Below, piece by piece: positions 1-5,687 of a stretch of 6,245 nucleotides of DNA. Location of the stretch: positions 1 to 6,245 of the forward strand of contig JACDAV010000203.1 of NCBI GenBank assembly GCA_013695255.1, in the 5' to 3' direction. The stretch's first letter is position 1, and every line of letters starts with the position of its first letter. This stretch comes from Chloroflexota bacterium. GTDB lineage: Bacteria; Chloroflexota; Limnocylindria; Limnocylindrales; CSP1-4. The notes beneath the pieces were generated by a model, which was not told the origin of the DNA, searched no databases, and was given only the letters and a program-made list of their open reading frames with translations. Made by a program: the position numbers and the translations under genes.

Positions 1-170
1 CGTTCCGGCTCGCCCGGGACGACGTCGTCGAGCGGCACGTCGACCGTTCCCGGCCGGGCGAGCACGGCGGCCAGCACCTCCGGGATCGCATCGACCGAGT
101 CCCAGTCGACCGGCAGCCGCACGGACACGTCATCGGGCCGGACGGCCGCGTCGCCGGTGATGCCGCGGGC
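1..170 (-). other. C-terminal extension of FabH, unrecognised
   Basis: This covers residues 341-396 of the fabH reading frame, after the KAS III fold should have ended. The segment is acidic, rich in Val, Asp and Pro (for example VRLPVDWDSVDAIPEV), and stays in frame with G/C-ending codons up to the window edge, so it looks like real coding sequence. I recognise no domain. It may be a short tail ending just outside the window or the beginning of a fused domain. Confidence 0.6.
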
Positions 171-1190
171 CGGGTCGGCCGTCCACTCGATCGTGACCGC
201 GCCCGAGGTGAACCCCGCCCCGAAGGCGACGATGCAGACGTGGTCGCCGACCTTCACCCTGCCCTCGTTGACCGCCTCGGCCAGGGCGATCGGAACTGAC
301 GCGGCGGACGTGTTCCCGTAGCGGTCGAGATTGACGAACATCCGCTCCATCGGCAGGTCGAGGCCCCTGGCGACCGCCTCGATGATCCGGATGTTGGCCT
401 GGTGGGGAACGAAGAGGTCGATGTCGCCGGGCTCGAGACCGGAGCGCCGGATCGACTCGAGCGCCGTCGTGGCGAGCGTCCGGGTGGCGAACCGGTACGT
501 CTCCTTGCCCTCCATCCGGACGAAGTGCTCGCCGCGCGAGATCGTGCCGGCGGTCGGCGGCGCCTTGGCGCCGCCCGCGGGCAGCCAGATCATGTACGCA
601 CCCTGCGGCTCGGTCGTCAGCTCGATGCCCAGGCTTCCGCCCGGCTGGTCCGAGGCGGACAGCACGACCGCACCCGCCCCGTCGCCGAAGAGGATGCACG
701 TGTTCCGGTCCGTGTAGTCGAGGAACCGAGTGAGGGTCTCCGCGCCGATCACCAGCACGTGGCGGGCCAGACCGCTCTCGATCCAGGCCTGACCGGTTGC
801 GAAGCCGTAGACGAAGCCGCTGCAGGCGGCCATCACGTCCATCGCCGCCGCCCGCGTGTTGCCGATCGCCTCCTTGACCAGCGCCGCCGTCGAGGGCATC
901 CAGTAGTCCGGCGTCAGGGTCGCCAGCAGGATGAGGTCGATCTCGTCCGGCTCGATGCCTGCCGTCCGGATCGCCCGAAGGCCCGCCACGGCGGCCATCG
1001 ACGCGGTCGTCTCGTGGGCGGCGGCCACCCGGCGCTCCCGGATCCCGGTCCGGCTGACGATCCACTCGTCAGACGTGTCAACCATCCGTTCGAGGTGCGC
1101 GTTGGTCAGGATGCCGGCCGGCGCGTAGCGGCCCCAGCCGGTCACGTGGGCGCTCTGGCGGCCGGGAGGGGCGCTGCGTCCGTCGTTCAC
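1..1190 (-). CDS. fabH: 3-oxoacyl-ACP synthase III (KAS III), 3' end off the window
   Basis: KAS III condenses a short acyl-CoA (usually acetyl-CoA) with malonyl-ACP, the priming step of type II fatty-acid synthesis in the cytosol. Reading from the GTG at 1190, 396 codons are visible with no stop. The N-terminal part carries MVDTSDEWIVSRTGIRER (residues 36-53), a KAS III signature. The catalytic triad is Cys123 (AACSGF), His263 (HQANIRI) and Asn293 (YGNTSAAS), with spacing matching E. coli Cys112/His244/Asn274. The core ends near residue 338 (GAGFTSGAVTIEW, where many FabH have GGGFTWG). About 56 more codons follow, a tail not found in ordinary 315-335 residue FabH. The GTG start overlaps the accB stop as GTGA and has a strong GAGGTGGAG ribosome site 5 bases upstream. 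Acyl specificity cannot be read from the sequence. The identification is secure; the C-terminus is unknown. Confidence 0.95.
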   Translation of the reverse strand, partial: MNDGRSAPPGRQSAHVTGWGRYAPAGILTNAHLERMVDTSDEWIVSRTGIRERRVAAAHETTASMAAVAGLRAIRTAGIEPDEIDLILLATLTPDYWMPSTAALVKEAIGNTRAAAMDVMAACSGFVYGFATGQAWIESGLARHVLVIGAETLTRFLDYTDRNTCILFGDGAGAVVLSASDQPGGSLGIELTTEPQGAYMIWLPAGGAKAPPTAGTISRGEHFVRMEGKETYRFATRTLATTALESIRRSGLEPGDIDLFVPHQANIRIIEAVARGLDLPMERMFVNLDRYGNTSAASVPIALAEAVNEGRVKVGDHVCIVAFGAGFTSGAVTIEWTADPARGITGDAAVRPDDVSVRLPVDWDSVDAIPEVLAAVLARPGTVDVPLDDVVPGEPE

Positions 1191-1783
1191 AGCGGCTCCA
1201 CCTCGATCAGTGGCTGCTTCGCCTTGACCAGCTGACCGCTCTCGGCGACGACCCGCACGACGCGACCGGCCAGGTCCGACTTGATCTCGTTGAAGAGCTT
1301 CATCGCCTCGATCAGCCCGATGATCTGCCCGACCGCAACTTCACCCTCGACCCGGACATAGGGCGGCGAGCCCGGCGACGGCGAGGCGTAGAAGATCCCG
1401 GTCAGCGGCGCCTTGACGGACGGGCTCGAGACCGCCGCAGCCGCGACCTCGGGCGGAACCGCTCCCTCGGACGCCGGCTGGGACTGCTCGGGCGGGCCGG
1501 CCTCGGCTGGCGCGGGGTAGAGGGCCGACCGCTTTCGCAGCACGACCGAAGTGCCGCCGGACTCGACCTCGAGCTCGCTCAGGTCGCTCCGATCGAGCAT
1601 GCCCGTGAGCCGATCCACGAGCGCGAGCAGCGAGCCGTCGACGTCGTCCTCCACGTCGGATTCCGTCAGCCCGGTGGCCGGTTCGGCCGCCCCGAGCGGG
1701 CGGGGTGGCAGCCCACCGGCCGCGGCCGGCTGCGGGTCGTGGGCCCCCGACGGGCGGCCGAGCGGCGAGGGATCGTCCGTCAT
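1187..1783 (-). CDS. accB: Biotin carboxyl carrier protein of acetyl-CoA carboxylase (biotinylatable)
   Basis: BCCP carries biotin between biotin carboxylase (AccC) and the carboxyltransferase in acetyl-CoA carboxylase. With the ATG at 1783 the protein has 198 residues. It has a Pro/Ala/Gly-rich N-terminal stretch (about 1-45), a BCCP N-terminal segment (DLSELEVESGG, about 67-77), a Pro/Ala linker, and a C-terminal biotinyl domain (about 124-198). That domain has APLTGIFY, the PSPGSPPY thumb-like loop, and EAMK with the biotin-accepting lysine at residue 162. I chose ATG 1783 because it overlaps the fabF stop as ATGA, like the neighbouring junctions; a GTG at 1792 would add three residues and cannot be excluded. 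The gene sits between fabF and fabH, not beside accC as in most bacteria. It is slightly longer than the roughly 155-residue E. coli protein, owing to the N-terminal extension. Confidence 0.95.
   Translation of the reverse strand: MTDDPSPLGRPSGAHDPQPAAAGGLPPRPLGAAEPATGLTESDVEDDVDGSLLALVDRLTGMLDRSDLSELEVESGGTSVVLRKRSALYPAPAEAGPPEQSQPASEGAVPPEVAAAAVSSPSVKAPLTGIFYASPSPGSPPYVRVEGEVAVGQIIGLIEAMKLFNEIKSDLAGRVVRVVAESGQLVKAKQPLIEVEPL
1196..1204 (-). promoter_or_regulatory. Ribosome binding site of fabH
   Basis: The minus strand reads GAGGTGGAG, ending 5 bases before the GTG at 1190. It is one of the clearest Shine-Dalgarno matches in the window. It supports the GTG start of fabH although the site lies inside the end of accB. 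Confidence 0.7.
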
Positions 1784-3045
1784 GCGTGCCACCGGCGGAA
1801 GACGAGCGTGGTGTTCTGGCCGCCGAAGCCGAACGAGTTCGAGATGGCCACCTCGATCTCGCGGCTCGAGGCCGTGGCCGGGGTGAGGTCCAGCCCGTCA
1901 GCACCCGGATCCGGATCGTCCAGGTTGATCGTGGGCGGGACGCAGCCGGTGCGGATGGCCTCGATCGTGGCGATCGCCTCGATCGCGCCAGCCGCGCCGA
2001 GTGTGTGCCCGATCATCGACTTGTTGGCGGTGATCGCCAGCCGGCCGACGTGGTCGCCGAAGGTCGTGCGCATGGCGTCGAGCTCGGTTCGATCCCCCTC
2101 CGGCGTGGAGGTGGCGTGGGCATTGACGTGGTCGACCTCGGACGGCTGGATGCCGGCCTTCTCGAGGGCACGCCTGGCGGCCCGAACGGCGCCCATCCCG
2201 CCCGGCGCCGGAAGGGTGATGTGCGACGCGTCGGCGGTCGCGCCGTAGCCCACGAGCTCGGCCAACGGCTCGGCGCCACGCGCGTCCGCGGACTCGACCG
2301 TCTCGAGCACGAGCATGCCGGCGCCCTCGCCGATGACGAACCCGTCCCGCCCGCGGTCGAACGGTCGCGACGCGGCCTCGGGATCGTTGTTGCGCGTCGA
2401 CAGGGCGCGCATCGCCGCGAACCCGCCGACCACCGCCTCGAACACGGCGGCTTCCGAGCCGCCGGCGAGCATCCGGTCCGCGTCGCCGCGCCGGATCGTC
2501 TCCCACGCCTCGCCGATCGCGTGCCCGCCGGTCGCGCACGCGGAGACGGTCGCGAAGTTGGGCCCGGTCATGCCGTAGCTGATGGCGACCTGTCCGGCCC
2601 CCACGTTCGGGATGCCCATCGGCACGAAGAACGGACTGATCCGGTCCGGTCCCCGGAGGACGTTCGTGGTGAAGCCCTCGACCAGCGTCCCCACGCCGCC
2701 CAGCCCCGTGCCCAGGATCACCCCGGTCTGCTCGGCCATCTCGCCCTCGAGGCGAGCCGGCAGCCCCGCCTGGTCCATCGCCTGGCGGGCCGTGACCAGC
2801 CCGAACTGGATGTAGCGATCCGTGCGCCGGATCTGCTTCCGGTCGAGCACGGCGGCCGCATCGAAGTCGCGCACCTCGCCCGCCATCTGCGAGTCGAGGC
2901 GCGAGGGGTCCCAGGCTGCGATGCGCCGGATGCCGGAGGTGCCCGCGACCAGCCCGGACCAGGTCGACGCGACGTCGCCGCCGAGCGCGCTCACGCAGCC
3001 CATGCCGGTCACCACCACGCGGCGGGTGCCGTTGGCGCCGCTCAT
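1780..3045 (-). CDS. fabF: 3-oxoacyl-ACP synthase II (KAS II)
   Basis: KAS II elongates acyl-ACP by decarboxylative condensation with malonyl-ACP. The 421-residue product is close to the usual 410-415. It opens with RRVVVTGMGCVSALG, typical of KAS I/II. Catalytic residues are visible: Cys170 in VSACATGG, His310 in NAHATSTPEGD, Lys342 and His347 in NKSMIGHTLGAAGA. The C-terminal glycine-rich loop is NSFGFGGQN, with the gating phenylalanine at 407. The ATG at 3045 overlaps the phosphoesterase stop as ATGA and has a GGGAAG ribosome site 8 bases upstream. The reading frame stays open to 3498, but that part is a shadow of the upstream gene and matches no KAS sequence. KAS II is favoured over KAS I by overall resemblance; substrate range is inferred. 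Confidence 0.96.
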   Translation of the reverse strand: MSGANGTRRVVVTGMGCVSALGGDVASTWSGLVAGTSGIRRIAAWDPSRLDSQMAGEVRDFDAAAVLDRKQIRRTDRYIQFGLVTARQAMDQAGLPARLEGEMAEQTGVILGTGLGGVGTLVEGFTTNVLRGPDRISPFFVPMGIPNVGAGQVAISYGMTGPNFATVSACATGGHAIGEAWETIRRGDADRMLAGGSEAAVFEAVVGGFAAMRALSTRNNDPEAASRPFDRGRDGFVIGEGAGMLVLETVESADARGAEPLAELVGYGATADASHITLPAPGGMGAVRAARRALEKAGIQPSEVDHVNAHATSTPEGDRTELDAMRTTFGDHVGRLAITANKSMIGHTLGAAGAIEAIATIEAIRTGCVPPTINLDDPDPGADGLDLTPATASSREIEVAISNSFGFGGQNTTLVFRRWHA

Positions 3046-3785
3046 CGGACCGGCTTCCCGGTGCGCACCGTGGCGGCCCGGTAGACGTCGCCCGGCAGGC
3101 CGCGGGCGGAGATCGCATTCGCCACCGCGAGGGCGTCGAACGGGGTCCGCTTGATCTGGGCCCGCACCTCCTCGCCCTCGATCTCGACCAGGGCCCACGA
3201 CGCGGTGGGGTCGCCGTCGAAGACCCAGCCCGCCGAGCCATCGTTGACGATCTGCTTCCAGCCGAAGTCGCGAACCTCCGGCAGGTGGGTGTGGCCGCAG
3301 CAGATCACCCGCGCATCCGTGCCGGACAGCCGCTCGAGCACGACTGACGCGTCGAGCGCCGCGTCGAAGCCGGCGGTCTGCGACCCCGGCGACGCGTGGG
3401 TGAGCAGGACCAGCGTGTCGTCGACCCACAGGCGGCGCTCGGCTGGCAGGCGGCGCAGCCAGTCGATCTGGCCATCGTCCAGGGCGTCGTGCGCCCACTC
3501 CGCCGCGCTGCGGAACGCGTCGGGTGGGCCGTCGGTGAACCAGGGAAAGGCGGCCGCGTAGTCGAAGTCGACGACCGCGATGTCCGTGTTTCCCTGGACC
3601 ACCAGAGCACCCTCCGCCTCCAGCTCGCGGATGCCGTCGAGTGCCGCGCCCGGCTCCGGCCCGTTCATGACCAGGTCGCCGGCGACCAGGACCGCGTCCG
3701 GGGCGGAGGCTCTGACCTCGCGCCGGACCGCCTCCAGCGCGGCGGCGTTGCCGTGGACATCGGACAGCACCGCGATCCGCGTCAT
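3042..3785 (-). CDS. Metallophosphoesterase, YfcE/MJ0936-like phosphodiesterase family
   Basis: This is a calcineurin-like metal-dependent phosphoesterase of 247 residues; the true substrate is unknown. The metal-binding motifs are all present in order: SDVHGN (Asp9, His11), AGD (Asp37), GNTD (Asn66, Asp68), LTH (His130) and GHTH (His165, His167). A late NDGSAG stands where relatives often have NPGSVG. The last ~40 residues (from about 208) lie beyond the catalytic core. There is no signal peptide or membrane segment, so it should be cytosolic. The ATG at 3785 overlaps the fabZ stop as ATGA, and its own stop overlaps the fabF start as ATGA, so it is locked between two fatty-acid genes. A role in phosphopantetheine, CoA or nucleotide turnover is possible but is only inference from context. 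The family call is firm, the function open. Confidence 0.9.
   Translation of the reverse strand: MTRIAVLSDVHGNAAALEAVRREVRASAPDAVLVAGDLVMNGPEPGAALDGIRELEAEGALVVQGNTDIAVVDFDYAAAFPWFTDGPPDAFRSAAEWAHDALDDGQIDWLRRLPAERRLWVDDTLVLLTHASPGSQTAGFDAALDASVVLERLSGTDARVICCGHTHLPEVRDFGWKQIVNDGSAGWVFDGDPTASWALVEIEGEEVRAQIKRTPFDALAVANAISARGLPGDVYRAATVRTGKPVR
3054..3059 (-). promoter_or_regulatory. Likely ribosome binding site of fabF
   Basis: The minus strand reads GGGAAG, 8 bases before the ATG at 3045. The match to Shine-Dalgarno is moderate. It helps choose the short fabF start over the much longer open frame. Confidence 0.45.
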
Positions 3786-4267
3786 CGAAGCGTCCCGGCC
3801 GGCGGGATCACGAAGCTCAATAGTCCCTCGCAGGCCACCTCACCATCGACGCTGGCGACGCCCCGTCCGCGGCCGAAGCGCGAGCCGAGCTTCTCCATCG
3901 TGACCTCGAGCCGGAGCGTGTCGCCCGGCGCGACGATGCGCTTGAAGCGCACCCCGTCGATGCCCGCGAACAGCCCGATCCGATCGCCGAAGCCCGCCTG
4001 CTTCGCGACGTAGACGGCCATCGTCTGGGCGAGCGCCTCCACCTGAAGCACGCCCGGCATGACCGGCAGGCCCGGGAAGTGGCCGCTGAAGTACCACTCC
4101 GACGCGGTCACGCCCTTGAGCCCCACGATCCGCTTCGCGTCCGGGTCGTACTCGACGATCCGGTCGACGAGCAGGAACGGCGCCCGATGCGGGATCAGAG
4201 CCTCGATTTCCCGGGTCGTGTGAACGACGCCCGGCGCGGCCGATGGTCGGAGGCTGGCCTGGGTCAC
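3782..4267 (-). CDS. fabZ: 3-hydroxyacyl-ACP dehydratase
   Basis: FabZ removes water from (3R)-3-hydroxyacyl-ACP to give trans-2-enoyl-ACP in the elongation cycle. The 161-residue hot-dog-fold protein has IPHRAPFLLVDRI (residues 25-37), SGHFPGLPVMPG with catalytic His63, and QVEALAQ with catalytic Glu77. The 14-residue His-Glu spacing equals that of E. coli FabZ (His54/Glu68); glutamate instead of aspartate points to FabZ, not FabA. GVRFKRIVAPGD follows at about 117-128. I chose the GTG at 4267 because GGAG lies 6 bases upstream. An earlier in-frame GTG at 4363 would overlap accC by 44 bases and add a low-complexity stretch. About 20 residues precede the conserved domain. This is the only junction in the cluster where the two main genes do not overlap; a small ORF fills the gap. 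Confidence 0.95.
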   Translation of the reverse strand: MTQASLRPSAAPGVVHTTREIEALIPHRAPFLLVDRIVEYDPDAKRIVGLKGVTASEWYFSGHFPGLPVMPGVLQVEALAQTMAVYVAKQAGFGDRIGLFAGIDGVRFKRIVAPGDTLRLEVTMEKLGSRFGRGRGVASVDGEVACEGLLSFVIPPAGTLR

Positions 4268-4323
4268 GAGCGGCTCCGATCTGATCGCGGTCGTTGCGGA
4301 CGGCCGGTCGGGCAGACGCTCAT
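4264..4323 (-). CDS. Possible 19-residue coupling ORF between accC and fabZ
   Basis: An ATG at 4323 overlaps the accC stop as ATGA and opens a frame encoding MSVCPTGRPQRPRSDRSRS. Its TGA (4264-4266) overlaps the fabZ GTG start as GTGA. The mini-ORF therefore spans the 52-base gap exactly and restores the overlap pattern seen at the other junctions. The peptide is short, basic and low in complexity, with no recognised function. There is no strong ribosome site before the ATG, so translation would depend on ribosomes that have just finished accC. It may be a translational bridge, a relic of an older fabZ start in another frame, or chance. Confidence 0.3.
   Translation of the reverse strand: MSVCPTGRPQRPRSDRSRS
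4274..4277 (-). promoter_or_regulatory. Ribosome binding site of fabZ
   Basis: The minus strand reads CGGAG; the GGAG core ends 6 bases before the GTG at 4267. It decides the fabZ start in favour of GTG 4267 over the upstream in-frame GTG at 4363. Confidence 0.6.
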
Positions 4324-5687
4324 GCTCGGGTCGCGGCCGCGAGGAAGGCGGCACTGCCCACACGGTCGAGGAGGTTGGTCGTCATCCGTCCCTCGAGGAA
4401 CGCATCCGAGGAGAGCAGCGCCTGGTGGATCGGGATGTTCGTCACCAGGCCCTCGACGAGCAGTTCGTCCAGCGCGCCCTTGGAGCGCTCGATCGCCGTG
4501 GCCCGGTCCGGACCCCAGACGATCAGCTTGCCGAGCAGCGAATCGTAGAACGGCGGGACCTCGTAGCCGGCGTAGAGGTGGCTGTCCATCCGCACGCCCG
4601 GACCGCCCGGCACCACGTAGCGCTCGACGAGCCCGGCGCTCGGGCGGAAGTCGTGGTCCGCGTCCTCGGCGTTGATCCGGAACTCGATCGCGTGGCCACG
4701 GAACGTGACGTCCGCCTGGCTGAAGCCGAGCGGCTCCCCGGCCGCGATCCGGATCTGGGTGGTCACGAGATCGATGCCGGTCAGCATCTCGGTGACGGGA
4801 TGCTCGACCTGGATGCGGCAGTTGATCTCGATGAACCAGGCCTCGCCGTTGGCGTCGACGAGGAACTCCAGCGTTCCGACGTTCTCGTAGCCCGCCGCCA
4901 CGACCGCCCGGAGGGCTGTCTCGGCGAGCTCGGTGCGGGCCGCGGCGGACAGCGCCGGCGTGGGCGCCTCCTCGAGGATCTTCTGGTGGCGGCGCTGGAC
5001 GGAGCAGTCTCGCTCGCCGAGGTGCACGCCACGGCCGTAGCGATCGATGGCGACCTGGACCTCCACGTGGCGGTTGTCCTCGAGCCAGCGCTCGAGGTAC
5101 AGGGAGTCGTCGCCGAATGCGGCCTTGGCCTCTGATCGGCAGACCTTGAGCGCCGACTCCAGCTCGCGCGGCGAGCGGACCATCCGCATGCCCTTGCCGC
5201 CGCCGCCCGCGGACGGCTTGATGAGGACCGGGTAGCCGATCCGGTCCGCCTCCTCGAGCGCATGCAGGTCATCGCGGAGCATCCCGGAGCCGGGGATCGT
5301 CGGCAGGCCGTGCGTGGCCAGCAGGCGGCGCGTGCCCTCCTTGCTGCCGAAGCGCTCGAGCACCGCGGGCGGCGGACCGATGAACGTCAGGTCGTGGGCG
5401 CGAACGACCTCGGCGAAGGCGTCGTCCTCGGACAGAAAGCCGTAGCCCGGGTGGATGGCGTCGCAGCCGGTCACGACGGCGGCCGAGATGACGGCCGGAG
5501 CCGAGAGATACGAGCGCCGGGCGTCCGCGGGCCCGATGCAGATGGCCTCGTCGGCGAGCTGGACCGGCAGGCTGTCGCGGTCCGCCTCGCTGTAGGCGAC
5601 GACCGCCTCGATGCCCATGGCCCGGCAGGCGCGCAGGATCCGGAGCGCGATCTCGCCGCGGTTGGCGATGAGGATCTTCTCGAACAT
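4320..5687 (-). CDS. accC: Biotin carboxylase subunit of acetyl-CoA carboxylase
   Basis: AccC uses ATP and bicarbonate to carboxylate biotin on BCCP, the first half-reaction of malonyl-CoA formation. The 455-residue length is close to the E. coli protein (449). It has the N-terminal biotin-carboxylase domain (KILIANRGEIALRI, HPGYGFLSE), the ATP-grasp domain with glycine loop SAGGGGKGMRMV (159-170), and the C-terminal domain (HAIEFRINAED). Residues corresponding to E. coli catalytic or ligand positions are present: Lys116, Lys157, His207, Lys237, Glu274, Glu287, Asn289, Arg291 and Arg337. One change stands out: Cys290 in EINCRIQVEHP, where the usual sequence is E-M-N-T-R. No fused biotinyl domain follows, so it is a stand-alone subunit. 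The ATG at 5687 shares one base with the preceding stop (TGATG) and has GGGGGAG 7 bases upstream. A catabolic acyl-CoA carboxylase role is less likely given the neighbours. Confidence 0.96.
   Translation of the reverse strand: MFEKILIANRGEIALRILRACRAMGIEAVVAYSEADRDSLPVQLADEAICIGPADARRSYLSAPAVISAAVVTGCDAIHPGYGFLSEDDAFAEVVRAHDLTFIGPPPAVLERFGSKEGTRRLLATHGLPTIPGSGMLRDDLHALEEADRIGYPVLIKPSAGGGGKGMRMVRSPRELESALKVCRSEAKAAFGDDSLYLERWLEDNRHVEVQVAIDRYGRGVHLGERDCSVQRRHQKILEEAPTPALSAAARTELAETALRAVVAAGYENVGTLEFLVDANGEAWFIEINCRIQVEHPVTEMLTGIDLVTTQIRIAAGEPLGFSQADVTFRGHAIEFRINAEDADHDFRPSAGLVERYVVPGGPGVRMDSHLYAGYEVPPFYDSLLGKLIVWGPDRATAIERSKGALDELLVEGLVTNIPIHQALLSSDAFLEGRMTTNLLDRVGSAAFLAAATRA

Noticed and set aside
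130..1065. Minus-strand open frame of 311 codons within fabH
   Set aside because: It is Arg/Asp/Gly-rich and low in complexity. The other minus-strand frame here encodes FabH with all catalytic residues.
1705..3084. Long plus-strand open frame of 459 codons opposite fabF and accB
   Set aside because: The translation is Arg/Gly/Ala/His-rich with no motif, and it lies fully antisense to fabF with its KAS catalytic residues. Long antisense frames are expected in DNA this GC-rich.
1780..3498. A 572-residue fusion upstream of FabF
   Set aside because: The extra 151 residues are an out-of-frame shadow of the phosphoesterase gene. The ATG at 3045 has a ribosome site and an ATGA overlap and matches the normal FabF N-terminus.
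3782..4363. FabZ starting at GTG 4363 (193 residues)
   Set aside because: It would overlap the end of accC by 44 bases and add a Pro/Arg/Ser-rich stretch unlike any FabZ. GTG 4267 has GGAG at good spacing.
4425..5135. Plus-strand frames opposite accC (also 5262-5915)
   Set aside because: They are mirror images of the accC coding frame, rich in Arg, Asp, Val and Gly, with no recognisable domain.
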